Below the pieces are notes generated by a model, which had not been told where the DNA came from, ran no database searches, and saw nothing but the letters and a program-made list of their open reading frames with translations. A stretch of 64,000 bases of DNA from Paenibacillus gyeongsangnamensis (lineage in GTDB: Bacteria; Bacillota; Bacilli; Paenibacillales; NBRC-103111): contig NZ_JAQAGZ010000027.1 of assembly GCF_027533625.1 (NCBI RefSeq), forward strand, positions 18,839 to 82,838, in the 5' to 3' direction. Positions within the stretch are counted from its first letter, which is position 1. Each line of letters starts with the position of its first letter. Position numbers and translations under genes: made by a program. This document shows, one piece after another, positions 24,060 to 32,662 of this stretch.

Positions 24060-25098
24060 ATGGAAAGCGCAATGATTCAGCACGTTATCTTTCTCATCAT
24101 CTTTATTCTGGCTGCCGGCATGATCTTCGGAAGACTCGCAAGCGCATTGAAGCTGCCGGACGTAGCTTTGTTTCTTATAGCAGGCATGCTGGTGGGGCAG
24201 GGGCTCCATTGGGTTACCGAGACGAGCAGCTCCTTCACGAACCAATTCATTCTGACGCTCGGCTCCGCGCTGATTCTGTTCGACGGGGGAAGGAATATCC
24301 GGTTATCGGGGCTGCGCAAGGTTTGGCTCACCGTCACGCTGCTCAGCGTACCGGGCGTTCTGATCACCTGTGCGGCCGTGGCTTTGGCTGCGCACCTGCT
24401 GCTGGGGCTGCCGTGGATCTATGCGGTGCTTCTAGGCGCGATCATCTCTTCAACGGACCCCGCGACATTGATTCCCGTCTTTAAACAGGTGCGGATCCGG
24501 AACAAAGTCCGGGAGACGGTGGAGAGCGAATCCGCCTTCAACGACGCGACGGGCTCGATTCTGACGTTCTCGGTGCTGGTCGTGATCACAGGCGGTCAAG
24601 CCTTCTCGCTTTCCGAGAGCAGGGCTCATTTGGGGCAATGTCGACCTCTTCAAGCTCGATCTCGATGACAAGCTTCATGAAATGGGCCATTTCACGGAAA
24701 ACATGACGGTGCTGATGCGGATGCTGATCTTCATTCTGCTGGGCAGCCAAGTCAATTTCGGGGTCATCTGGGCCTACTTATGGCCAAGCCTGGCCGTCAT
24801 CGCCGTGTTCATGCTGATCGCGCGGCCGCTTACGGTTCTCGCCTGCGCGCTGCCCGACCGGAGCGCTAGGTGGAAGCGCAACGAGCTGCTGTTCATGTTC
24901 TGGGTACGGGAGACGGGCGTCATTCCTGCGGCGTTATCCGGCATGGTTGCCGGCATGAGCGTCGCCCACGCGGATATTATCGCTTCCGTTACGTTCATGG
25001 CGGTGCTGCTGACGATCGTCGTGCAGGCGGGCTCCACGGCTTGGGCCGCCCGCAAGCTGGGGCTGAAGGAGCAGCCCGCGGCATCGGATCAGAGCTGA
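24060..25098 (+). pseudogene. CPA-type cation/proton antiporter with internal deletion
   Basis: The N-terminal frame (24060-24668) begins MESAMIQHVIFLIIFILAAG and carries the CPA signatures FDGGRNI, ISSTDPATLIPV and ESESAFNDATGS up to about residue 185. Near 24620-24630 it slips out of frame. The next frame, readable from about 24628 (AGLIWGNVDLFKLDLDDK) to 25098, holds the last membrane helices (LLGSQVNFGVIW, FWVRETGVIPAALSGMVAG). About 60-80 residues (around helices 6-8) are missing at the junction, estimated from family layout. GGGAGG precedes ATG 24060. Its place after ktrBA under one riboswitch suggests a c-di-AMP-controlled K+ or Na+ efflux partner, now inactive. Confidence 0.8.
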
Positions 25099-26006
25099 AC
25101 GAACGGACCGGCGGGATCGGCACGGTAATGCAGCACCGCCTGCTCGACGAATCGCTTCGTGGCAGGCTGCAGAACGGCTTCCTCTGTGTAGAGCAGAGAG
25201 GTCGTTCTTTTTGTTTGCTGCAGGGCGGGAATGTGGCGGACCGTCAGCTCGTTATCTTCTATTAAATTGCGGCGAAGATAGGATTGCGGCAGCAGGGTCG
25301 CCGTCTGGCAGGTGGATACGAGCCGGATGATCGCCTCGAACGAGTCGATCTCCATCTTGACGTCGGGATGGACGGCATTGCGCTGGAACAGCTCGTCCAT
25401 CAGTATGCGGTACCAGGTGCCGCGGGAAAACAGGATCATGGGCAGATCCTGAAGGTCCGCAATGTCGAGTGCATGCTGCCCCGAGAGCGGGTGGATACGA
25501 GGCAGCACGAGACACAGGTGATCGTCGAACAGCGGCAGGCAGTTCAGGTGGGCGTCGTCTATCTTGGAAGCGACAAGGCCGATGTCGACCTTCCGTTCCT
25601 TGACCAGCGAGACGATCTCATGGGTCTTGCCGGTGACGGCCTTGATGTCGATCGTAGGAAATTCCTTTGTGAACAGCGTCAGCAGATCCGGCAGGGTGGA
25701 CTGGAGCGTCGTTAGGCTGGCTCCGACGATGAGGCTGGCCTGCTGCGTGTCGGTCTTAAACGCCTGCAGCGCGCGCTGCAGCTTATGCTCGAGCCTCTTC
25801 TGCTCCAGAGCGAACTCATAGCATACCTCGCCGGCCCGCGTCAGCTCGAGCCGCTTGCCCTTGCGCTTGAATAATTCGACGCCGAGGTCCTCCTCGAGGC
25901 GCATGATTTTGCGCGACAGCGCGGGCTGGGACAGATTAAGCAGCTGCGAGGCTTTGTTCAGGCTCTGCTGCTCGACGACGACGGCGAATACTTCCATTAA
26001 TTCCAT
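25089..26006 (-). CDS. LysR-family regulator divergent from sdhCAB
   Basis: A 305-residue protein with an N-terminal LysR helix-turn-helix (LNKASQLLNLSQPALSRKIMRLEEDLGVELFKRKGKRLELT, residues about 15-55) and a type-2 periplasmic-binding effector domain. The position next to succinate dehydrogenase and the ATAA/TTAT-rich operators recall CcpC, the LysR regulator of TCA genes in bacilli; that identity is inference. AAAGGAG lies before ATG 26006. The stop overlaps the end of the broken antiporter by 10 bp. Confidence 0.88.
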   Translation of the reverse strand: MELMEVFAVVVEQQSLNKASQLLNLSQPALSRKIMRLEEDLGVELFKRKGKRLELTRAGEVCYEFALEQKRLEHKLQRALQAFKTDTQQASLIVGASLTTLQSTLPDLLTLFTKEFPTIDIKAVTGKTHEIVSLVKERKVDIGLVASKIDDAHLNCLPLFDDHLCLVLPRIHPLSGQHALDIADLQDLPMILFSRGTWYRILMDELFQRNAVHPDVKMEIDSFEAIIRLVSTCQTATLLPQSYLRRNLIEDNELTVRHIPALQQTKRTTSLLYTEEAVLQPATKRFVEQAVLHYRADPAGPFVQL

Positions 26007-26050
26007 AGGGAGGACTCCTTTGCCAATGATTGATCTTATATGTCTTCCTG

Positions 26051-26093
26051 TTATAAGCGATTATAAAAAAACAGCATTTCCATTATAAGCGAT
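26051..26093. promoter_or_regulatory. LysR operator candidates between the regulator and sdhC
   Basis: TTATAAGCGAT occurs twice, at 26051-26061 and 26083-26093, 32 bp apart (three helical turns). The first is extended to the near-palindrome TTATAAGCGATTATAA. They lie 45 bp from the LysR start. Confidence 0.6.
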
Positions 26094-26190
26094 AGAAGAG
26101 TAGTATGTATATGTCACTTTGCGTTCACAATTTTTGCCTTGTGCTGCATAAAAGGTTGTCGATTCATGGAAAATAGGCGTAGCGATTGTG

Positions 26191-26219
26191 TTGACGCTCT
26201 CACAGGGCAGGAGTACAAT
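26191..26219 (+). promoter_or_regulatory. sigma-A-type promoter of sdhCAB
   Basis: TTGACG (26191-26196) and TACAAT (26214-26219) are separated by 17 bp. They lie about 60 bp before sdhC. Confidence 0.75.
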
Positions 26220-26280
26220 GGTAAATGGTTTTGACGAAACGGTGACAAGCCTTACTTTTTGAGGGGGGAACGAAAGTCCA

Positions 26281-26934
26281 ATGTTTAAAAATTCGTATTA
26301 CTCACGAAAGCTGCATTCATTGCTGGGTGTCATTCCGGTCGGCTTTTTTCTGATCGAGCACCTGCTGACGAACTACAAAGCGTTCAGCGGCGGACACGGA
26401 GCTTTCCTGGATCAGGTCTACTGGCTGCATGAGCTTCCGCTGGTGCTGTTCCTGGAGATCTTCGGCATCTGGCTGCCGCTCGCTTATCATGCCATCTATG
26501 GTTTATACGTGGCATATACGGCGCGCAACAACGTGAGCAACTACGGTTACTTCCGTAACCAGATGTTTTTCCTGCAGCGTGTGACGGGGGTTCTGACGTT
26601 CCTGTTCGTAGCGTGGCATTTCTTCCAAACGCGCCTTCAAGTGGCGCTCGGTCTGGAGGTAGGCGAAGTCGGAATCCGCATGCACGACATTGCGACGAAT
26701 CCGGTTTACTTCGTGCTGTACTGTATCGGGATCGTGTCCGCGGTATTCCACTTCTCCAACGGCATGTGGTCTTTCCTCGTTAGCTGGGGAATCACGGTCG
26801 GACCGCGTGCGCAGCGCGTTTCTACTTTTATCTGGATGGGCGTGTTCGTAGTGATGTCCATCATGTTCATTTTGTCCTTGACGGCGTTTGTGAACCCAGA
26901 GTTCCAGCAGCTGCCGCAAGTAGCTAAAGGTTAA
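26281..26934 (+). CDS. sdhC: succinate dehydrogenase cytochrome b558 subunit
   Basis: A 217-residue membrane subunit with five hydrophobic helices and the haem-ligand histidines expected of the B. subtilis-type di-haem cytochrome b558 (H in IEHLLTNYKA near 27, YHAIYG near 70, AWHFFQTR near 118, FHFSNG near 160). It anchors SdhAB to the membrane and passes electrons to menaquinone. GAGGGGGG precedes the ATG. It is the first gene of sdhCAB. Confidence 0.94.
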   Translation: MFKNSYYSRKLHSLLGVIPVGFFLIEHLLTNYKAFSGGHGAFLDQVYWLHELPLVLFLEIFGIWLPLAYHAIYGLYVAYTARNNVSNYGYFRNQMFFLQRVTGVLTFLFVAWHFFQTRLQVALGLEVGEVGIRMHDIATNPVYFVLYCIGIVSAVFHFSNGMWSFLVSWGITVGPRAQRVSTFIWMGVFVVMSIMFILSLTAFVNPEFQQLPQVAKG

Positions 26935-26948
26935 GGGGGACTGAAGTC

Positions 26949-28706
26949 ATGGCGAATTCAAAAATCATCGTAGTCGGCGGCGGCCTGGCCGGTCTGATGG
27001 CCACTGTGAAAGCGGCCGAAGCTGGCGTTCACGTCGACTTGTTCTCGCTCGTGCCCGTGAAACGTTCCCACTCCGTATGCGCCCAAGGCGGCATCAACGG
27101 TGCGGTGAACACGAAGGGTGAAGGCGACTCCCCTTGGGAGCATTTTGACGATACGGTATACGGGGGCGACTTCCTTGCGAACCAACCGCTTGTAAAAGCG
27201 ATGTGTGAAGCCGCACCGGGCATTATCCACTTGATGGACCGGATGGGCGTTATGTTCAGCCGTACGCCGGAAGGTCTGCTCGACTTCCGCCGCTTCGGGG
27301 GCACGCAATACCACCGTACCGCGTTCGCGGGCGCAACGACCGGCCAACAGCTGCTGTACGCGCTGGATGAGCAGGTGCGCCGCTGGGAAACTGCGGGTCT
27401 GGTCAAGAAATACGAGCATTGGGAATTCCTCGGTGCGATCCTCGACGACGACGGCGTATGCCGCGGGATTGCAGGGCAAGACCTGCGCAGCATGGAAGTG
27501 AACACGTTCTCCGCGGATGCGGTCATTCTGGCGACCGGCGGTCCCGGCATCGTGTTCGGTAAAACGACGAACTCCGTCATCAACACGGGTACGGCGGCGA
27601 GCGCGGTTTACCAGCAGGGCGTATACTACGCGAACGGTGAATTCATTCAGATTCACCCGACGGCGATTCCGGGCGACGACAAGCTCCGCTTGATGTCCGA
27701 GTCGGCGCGCGGCGAAGGCGGACGGATCTGGACTTATAAAGACGGCAAGCCTTGGTACTTCCTTGAAGAAAAATACCCGGCGTACGGCAACCTCGTGCCT
27801 CGGGATATCGCGACTCGCGAGATCTTCAGCGTGTGCGTAGACCAGAAGCTCGGCATCAACGGCGAGAACATGGTTTACCTCGACTTGTCTCACAAGGATC
27901 CGAAGGAGCTGGACGTGAAGCTCGGCGGCATCATCGAGATTTACGAGAAGTTCATGGGCGACGATCCGCGGAAAATTCCGATGAAGATTTTCCCGGCGGT
28001 TCACTATTCCATGGGCGGCATGTGGGTGGATTACAACCAAATGACGAACATCCCGGGCCTCTTCGCTGCCGGCGAGTGCGAGTACCAATACCACGGCGCG
28101 AACCGTCTGGGCGCGAACTCGCTCCTGTCCGCGATCTACGGCGGGATGGTGGCCGGACCGAAAGCGATCGAGTACATCAAAGGCCTCAGCAAGCATACCG
28201 ACGATGTGCCGTCCTCGGTGTTCGACCGCTACAAGAAGCAGCATACGGACCGTTATGAGAGCATCATCAAGTTGAACGGCACCGAGAACGCTTATGTTCT
28301 GGGTAAAGAGCTGGGCGAATGGATGAACAACAACATGACCGTGGTTCGTTACAATAAGAACCTGGAGCAAACGATCGAAAAGATCAACGAACTGAAGCAG
28401 CGCTGGCACAACATCAACGTCAACGATTCCGCTCGCTTCAACAATCCGGGCGTTGCCTATACGCGCCAATTGTGGAACATGCTCGAGCTGGCTCATGCGA
28501 TGACGCTCGGCGCGCTGCTGCGCAACGAAAGCCGTGGGGCGCACTACAAGCCGGATTTCCCAGAGCGTAACGACGAGGAATTCCTGAAGACGACGAAGGC
28601 GAAATGGACGCCGGACGGCCCGCAAATTTCTTGGGAAGACGTCGACACATCGCTGATCGCACCGCGGAAACGTGACTATACGACCAGCAAGAAGGGAGGT
28701 CATTAA
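26949..28706 (+). CDS. sdhA: succinate dehydrogenase flavoprotein subunit
   Basis: A 585-residue subunit with covalently bound FAD. Visible features are the dinucleotide fold IIVVGGGLAGLMATVKAAEAG at residues 6-26, the flavinylation site HSVCAQGGING near 40, active-site residues in IQIHPTA near 236 and SARGEGGRIWTYKDG near 252, and HYSMGGMWVDY near 355. It oxidises succinate to fumarate. The spacing to sdhC (14 bp) and sdhB (2 bp) shows one operon. Confidence 0.96.
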   Translation: MANSKIIVVGGGLAGLMATVKAAEAGVHVDLFSLVPVKRSHSVCAQGGINGAVNTKGEGDSPWEHFDDTVYGGDFLANQPLVKAMCEAAPGIIHLMDRMGVMFSRTPEGLLDFRRFGGTQYHRTAFAGATTGQQLLYALDEQVRRWETAGLVKKYEHWEFLGAILDDDGVCRGIAGQDLRSMEVNTFSADAVILATGGPGIVFGKTTNSVINTGTAASAVYQQGVYYANGEFIQIHPTAIPGDDKLRLMSESARGEGGRIWTYKDGKPWYFLEEKYPAYGNLVPRDIATREIFSVCVDQKLGINGENMVYLDLSHKDPKELDVKLGGIIEIYEKFMGDDPRKIPMKIFPAVHYSMGGMWVDYNQMTNIPGLFAAGECEYQYHGANRLGANSLLSAIYGGMVAGPKAIEYIKGLSKHTDDVPSSVFDRYKKQHTDRYESIIKLNGTENAYVLGKELGEWMNNNMTVVRYNKNLEQTIEKINELKQRWHNINVNDSARFNNPGVAYTRQLWNMLELAHAMTLGALLRNESRGAHYKPDFPERNDEEFLKTTKAKWTPDGPQISWEDVDTSLIAPRKRDYTTSKKGGH

Positions 28707-28708
28707 TC

Positions 28709-29476
28709 ATGGCTGAAGCAGCAGTAGCAGCAGGCAAGAAAGTGAAGTTTATCGTGACCCGTCAGGATACTCCGGAGTCGAAGCCTTATACGGAAGAGTT
28801 CGAGGTACCTTACCGCCCGAACATGAACGTGATCAGCGCCCTGATGGAAATTCAGCGTAATCCCGTTAACGCCGGCGGCAGCAAGACGACCCCGGTATGC
28901 TGGGAGTCGAACTGTCTGGAGGAAGTGTGCGGCGCCTGTTCAATGGTCATCAACGGTAAACCGCGCCAAGCTTGCTCCGCTCTCGTAGACAAGCTGGAGC
29001 AGCCGATCCGCATCGCTCCGATGACTACGTTCCCGGTCGTGCGCGACCTGGTGATCAACCGCGAGCGCATGTTCTCGGCTCTGAAACGCGTCAAAGCATG
29101 GATTCCGATCGATGGTACGTATGACCTCGGTCCCGGACCTCGCCTTGCCGAGTCCAAGCGCCAATGGGCGTACGAGCTCTCGAAGTGCATGACTTGCGGC
29201 GTCTGCCTCGAATCGTGCCCGAACGTGAACGAGAAAACGACCTTCATCGGACCGGCGGCGATCTCTCAAGTGCGTCTGTTCAATACGCACCCGACGGGTG
29301 AAATGAACAAGCACGAACGTCTGGAGGCGCTGATGGAAGACGGCGGTATCGAGGGCTGCGGCAACTCGCAGAACTGCGTGCGCTCTTGTCCGAAAGGCAT
29401 TCCGCTCACCACGTCGATCGCGGCCATGAACGCCGATACGACGAAGCACTTATTCAAGAAATGGCTCGGCATGTAA
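28709..29476 (+). CDS. sdhB: succinate dehydrogenase iron-sulfur subunit
   Basis: A 255-residue subunit carrying the electron path from FAD to haem. The plant-type [2Fe-2S] ligands lie in CWESNCLEEVCGACSMVINGK near 65-85; the [4Fe-4S] cluster is in CMTCGVCLESCPN near 155; the third cluster ligands are in GCGNSQNCVRSCPKGIP near 212. GGAGG of the ribosome site lies in the end of sdhA. Last gene of the operon. Confidence 0.96.
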   Translation: MAEAAVAAGKKVKFIVTRQDTPESKPYTEEFEVPYRPNMNVISALMEIQRNPVNAGGSKTTPVCWESNCLEEVCGACSMVINGKPRQACSALVDKLEQPIRIAPMTTFPVVRDLVINRERMFSALKRVKAWIPIDGTYDLGPGPRLAESKRQWAYELSKCMTCGVCLESCPNVNEKTTFIGPAAISQVRLFNTHPTGEMNKHERLEALMEDGGIEGCGNSQNCVRSCPKGIPLTTSIAAMNADTTKHLFKKWLGM

Positions 29477-29495
29477 TCAGGATGCCGGCAGCAGG

Positions 29496-29528
29496 CTCTC
29501 CCGCCCTTTGAGGCGGGGGAGTTTTTTT
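29496..29528 (+). terminator. sdhCAB terminator
   Basis: GC-rich arms CTCCCGCC and GGCGGGGGAG with a 5-nt loop, followed by seven T residues. Confidence 0.85.
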
Positions 29529-29643
29529 GCAATTGATCGGATATTTGTATTTCGACAACAAACCCAGGGTATAACGTAAGTAAGGCGATAACCTGGAAAC
29601 GTTAATTTTCAAAAGGGGGATGAGACTATGCGTAACTTCCGTA

Positions 29644-29691
29644 TTGACGGGGGGACGTTTTGCAATTACAATCAATTTAAACGTTTAAATT
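29644..29691 (+). promoter_or_regulatory. promoter and LacI-type operator of the regulator gene
   Basis: TTGACG (29644-29649) and TACAAT (29667-29672) are spaced 17 bp. The perfect 18-bp palindrome AATTTAAACGTTTAAATT (29674-29691), with the central CG typical of LacI-family sites, directly follows the -10 and covers the expected start of transcription. It lies 32 bp before the LacI gene, so autorepression is likely. Confidence 0.8.
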
Positions 29692-29722
29692 ATGGTCATT
29701 ATCGGAAAGGGGCAGCACTTTA

Positions 29723-30784
29723 ATGAGCAGGAACCGGCAAGTGACTATTGTGGACATCGCTCAGGCTGCCGGTGTTTCAATTGCCACCGTATCCAATGTG
29801 CTCAACCGCCGGAACGTACCGATGGCCGAAGAGACGATCCGTAAGGTGGAGGAAGCCGCCGAGAGGCTCGGTTACCGCCGCAACGTGATGGCTGCGAGCC
29901 TGAGCCGCCGGAAGTCTTATGAGCTGGGGCTCTTGGTGCCCGGCTTCGGCGGGTACTACGGATTGTTCGCGGAGAGTATGCAGCGCATCGCCCATCAGTT
30001 CGGCTATCACTTATCGGTATTTTCTTCGGGCGGGTTCGACCCGGAGATCGAGAAGCGTCATCTCGAAGTGCTCCTGCAGCGGCGCGTGGACGGGCTCGTC
30101 TGCCACGGTCTTGCGATGTCCCAGGAGACGACGCGGCAGCTCGTCGGCGACGGCACGCCGCTCGTCCTCTTCAACGGCTGGGGCTGGCCGAGTGATTTGG
30201 CCGTGGCTGCGGTGAACCTCGATTTTGCCCAGGGAAGCCGGGAAGCGGTTAAGTATTTGTACGAGCGAGGCTGCAAGAAGCTGTTTTACTTGGCCCGAAG
30301 CGGCTCTCATGCCATCGACGAGCAGCGGCGGATCGGGTTTAACCTTGGCGTGTCGGAACTCCCCTCCGAGGTGGAGGCCGAGATTCTGGAGTATTCGGAC
30401 GGCAAGCAGCAAGCGGCATTAGAGCGATTGGAGGCGGTTGCTTCCGACGAGGCGCCGATCGGAATTTTGGCATTCGACGATTTCGTGGCACTGACGTTCA
30501 TGTCCCATGTGCAGCGGTCAGGTTATCGGGTGCCGGAGCATTTTCGCATCATTGGAATTAATAATGATCCAATATCTTCCCACACGTATCCGGCATTGAC
30601 GACGATCGAAATTCCTTACGATCTGCAGGCCAGGCTGGCGATTCGGGTGATGATGCGGCAGCTCGGTGAGGACGAGAAGCTAATCCGTCTGCCGGACGAA
30701 CGCGGTGATGAGCTGATGGGGGGCGGGGCGCACGAAATTCGCATACCGCTGAAGCTGATTCCGCGAAGGTCCACAGAGGCGTAG
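29723..30784 (+). CDS. LacI-family transcriptional regulator
   Basis: A 353-residue repressor. The N-terminal helix-turn-helix and hinge read VTIVDIAQAAGVSIATVSNVLNRR at residues 7-30, followed by a periplasmic-binding sugar domain (LGLLVPGF near 67, VDGLVCHG near 125, AFDDFVALTFM near 251, IIGINNDP near 272). AAAGGGG lies 11 bases upstream. It heads a small locus with a lyxose-isomerase-type cupin and GH88 hydrolase, so the inducer is probably a uronate or pentose derivative. Its own operator overlaps its promoter. Confidence 0.9.
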   Translation: MSRNRQVTIVDIAQAAGVSIATVSNVLNRRNVPMAEETIRKVEEAAERLGYRRNVMAASLSRRKSYELGLLVPGFGGYYGLFAESMQRIAHQFGYHLSVFSSGGFDPEIEKRHLEVLLQRRVDGLVCHGLAMSQETTRQLVGDGTPLVLFNGWGWPSDLAVAAVNLDFAQGSREAVKYLYERGCKKLFYLARSGSHAIDEQRRIGFNLGVSELPSEVEAEILEYSDGKQQAALERLEAVASDEAPIGILAFDDFVALTFMSHVQRSGYRVPEHFRIIGINNDPISSHTYPALTTIEIPYDLQARLAIRVMMRQLGEDEKLIRLPDERGDELMGGGAHEIRIPLKLIPRRSTEA

Positions 30785-30841
30785 GATTCTTACGGCAAAA
30801 GCGGTTATTATTTAATTCTAATAATAAGGAGGCGGCTTCTT

Positions 30842-31390
30842 GTGAAAAGAAGTGAAGTTCGAAAAGCGCAGGAGCGCGCGGCGTCTATGTTCGCGGAGTG
30901 CGGCATACGGCTTACGGCCGAAGATGTCGGCAATATCGAGGTGGCCGGCTTCGGTCTCGGCGAGCTAGACGTACAAGGTCTTGAGCTTATTACTTACGTG
31001 AACAACGATCGGTATTGCGCGAAAGAGCTGCTGCTGTTTCCCCGGCAGACTTGCCCCGAGCACCTGCATCCGCCGGTCGGCAGCGACCCCGGCAAAATGG
31101 AAACGTTCCGCTGCCGCGCCGGAAAAGTGTTCTTATACGTCGATGGCGAAGCGGCGGAAACTGTTCAGGCGGCGGTTCCCGCCGGGAGCGAGGCGTACTA
31201 CACCGTCTTTCATGAAATCGAGCTGAATCCCGGCGAGCAATATACGATTATGCCGGGCGTCAAGCACTGGTTCCAGGCAGGCGACGAGGGCGCTGTCGTG
31301 TCCGAATTTTCCAGCACGAGCCGCGACGAGGTTGACATCTTTACCGACCCTCGCATCGAGCGAATCCCGGTCGTTGAAGAAGACTTATAA
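30842..31390 (+). CDS. cupin sugar isomerase, D-lyxose ketol-isomerase type
   Basis: A 182-residue cupin with metal ligands in CPEHLHPPVG near residues 61-70 (two His), E in KMETFRCR near 77 and a distal His in IMPGVKHWFQAG near 140. This is the DUF1498/D-lyxose isomerase family (B. subtilis YdaE). The start is GTG 30842 with AAGGAGG 9 bases upstream. Between a LacI gene and GH88, the natural substrate may be a ketose or uronate released from glycans instead of lyxose itself; that is inference. Confidence 0.8.
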   Translation: MKRSEVRKAQERAASMFAECGIRLTAEDVGNIEVAGFGLGELDVQGLELITYVNNDRYCAKELLLFPRQTCPEHLHPPVGSDPGKMETFRCRAGKVFLYVDGEAAETVQAAVPAGSEAYYTVFHEIELNPGEQYTIMPGVKHWFQAGDEGAVVSEFSSTSRDEVDIFTDPRIERIPVVEEDL

Positions 31391-31404
31391 GGGAGTGTTC
31401 ATTC

Positions 31405-32535
31405 ATGAGTTTATGGCAGCAAGCGATTGATGACGCCATTCAGAAAACAAGAGTTAATATCGAACGGTTCGGAGACTTGTTCCCGCATGTGAGCGAGAAC
31501 GGCAAATATCATTTGAATCCGAACACCGATTGGACCGTCGGCTTCTGGTCGGGAATTCTGTGGCTGAGCTATGAGTATACGAAGGACGAGACGTTCAAGA
31601 AAGCGGCGGAGAAGACGGTAGCCAGCTTCCGGAACCGGCTGGACAACCTCACGGAGCTCGACCATCATGATATCGGTTTCCTGTACTCGCTCTCCTCGAA
31701 AGCTCAGTGGATCATCGAAAGCGATGAAGCGGCCAAGCAGCTGACGCTGGAGGCAGCCGACGTGCTGATGAAGCGCTGGAGACCGAAAGGGCAATATATC
31801 CAAGCTTGGGGACCGGAGGGCCACCCGGACAACGGCGGGCGTATTATCATCGATTGCTTAATGAATCTACCGCTGCTGTACTGGGCATACGAGCATACTG
31901 GCAACGAGGCTTACCGCGATGCGGCCGTTATTCATGCGGATAAATCGCGCCGTTTCCTTGTCCGCGGCGACGATTCGTCGTATCATACGTTTTACTTCGA
32001 TCCGGAGAATGGGGAAGCGCTTCGCGGAGGTACGGCACAAGGCTATATGGACGGCTCCACATGGACCCGCGGTCAAGCCTGGGGCGTTTACGGTTTCGCC
32101 TTGTCCTACCGCTATACGAACAATCCGCTGTATCTCGAGACGTCGAAGCGTCTGGCCCGGTATTTCCTTGAGCGCCTGCCGGAGGACGATGTGGTGTATT
32201 GGGACTTCGACGCGCCGATTACGCCGGATACGAAGCGCGATAGCTCGGCGTCGGCCATTACGGCCAGCGGCCTGCTCGAGCTGCTCTCCCATCTCGATGC
32301 GGGTGATTCGGACCGCGCCTTCTTCGAGGACGGACTGCAGCGCACGATGACGTCGCTGGTGGGCAACTATTCCACTCTCGGCCAGCCGGAGGCAGAAGGC
32401 TTCCTTGAGCACGGCTCGTACAGCGTGCGCGGAGGGGCGGCTCCCGATGATTATATGATCTGGGGCGACTACTTCTACCTGGAAGCGCTGCTCCGCTTGG
32501 AGAAGGGGATCCGGGGTTATTGGTACGACCGATAA
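31405..32535 (+). CDS. GH88 unsaturated glucuronyl hydrolase
   Basis: A 376-residue cytoplasmic (alpha/alpha)6-barrel enzyme without signal peptide. Typical GH88 features are the catalytic-type aspartates in ELDHHDIGFLYSLS near residue 90 and in GRIIIDCLMNLPLLYWA near 150, and the block GSTWTRGQAWGVYGFAL near 220. GH88 enzymes hydrate the unsaturated uronic acid at the non-reducing end of oligosaccharides made by polysaccharide lyases, releasing a 4-deoxy-keto-uronate. It lies 14 bp after the cupin gene, in one operon. No transporter or lyase gene is adjacent. Confidence 0.9.
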   Translation: MSLWQQAIDDAIQKTRVNIERFGDLFPHVSENGKYHLNPNTDWTVGFWSGILWLSYEYTKDETFKKAAEKTVASFRNRLDNLTELDHHDIGFLYSLSSKAQWIIESDEAAKQLTLEAADVLMKRWRPKGQYIQAWGPEGHPDNGGRIIIDCLMNLPLLYWAYEHTGNEAYRDAAVIHADKSRRFLVRGDDSSYHTFYFDPENGEALRGGTAQGYMDGSTWTRGQAWGVYGFALSYRYTNNPLYLETSKRLARYFLERLPEDDVVYWDFDAPITPDTKRDSSASAITASGLLELLSHLDAGDSDRAFFEDGLQRTMTSLVGNYSTLGQPEAEGFLEHGSYSVRGGAAPDDYMIWGDYFYLEALLRLEKGIRGYWYDR

Positions 32536-32550
32536 TATGGAACTAAAAGA

Positions 32551-32592
32551 AGCCGCATTCCTTCGTGTAGAAGGGATGCGGCTATTGCTTTT
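32551..32592 (+). terminator. terminator of the GH88 operon
   Basis: Arms AGCCGCATTCCTTC and GAAGGGATGCGGCT with a 4-nt loop, followed by ATTGCTTTT. Confidence 0.75.
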
Positions 32593-32662
32593 GACGCAAG
32601 TGTCTGCCAATTCTTCTGCTCGTGCTTGTCCTTGTCCTTGCACCCGTTGCATTGCCGGTCCG

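Noticed and set aside
29628..29723. A 31-residue frame (MRNFRIDGGTFCNYN...) with GGGGATGAG upstream whose stop overlaps the LacI start (TAATG)
   Set aside because: A strong promoter and the LacI operator lie inside it, so the main transcript would begin within the frame and not include its start. It may be read only from an upstream promoter that I cannot see clearly.
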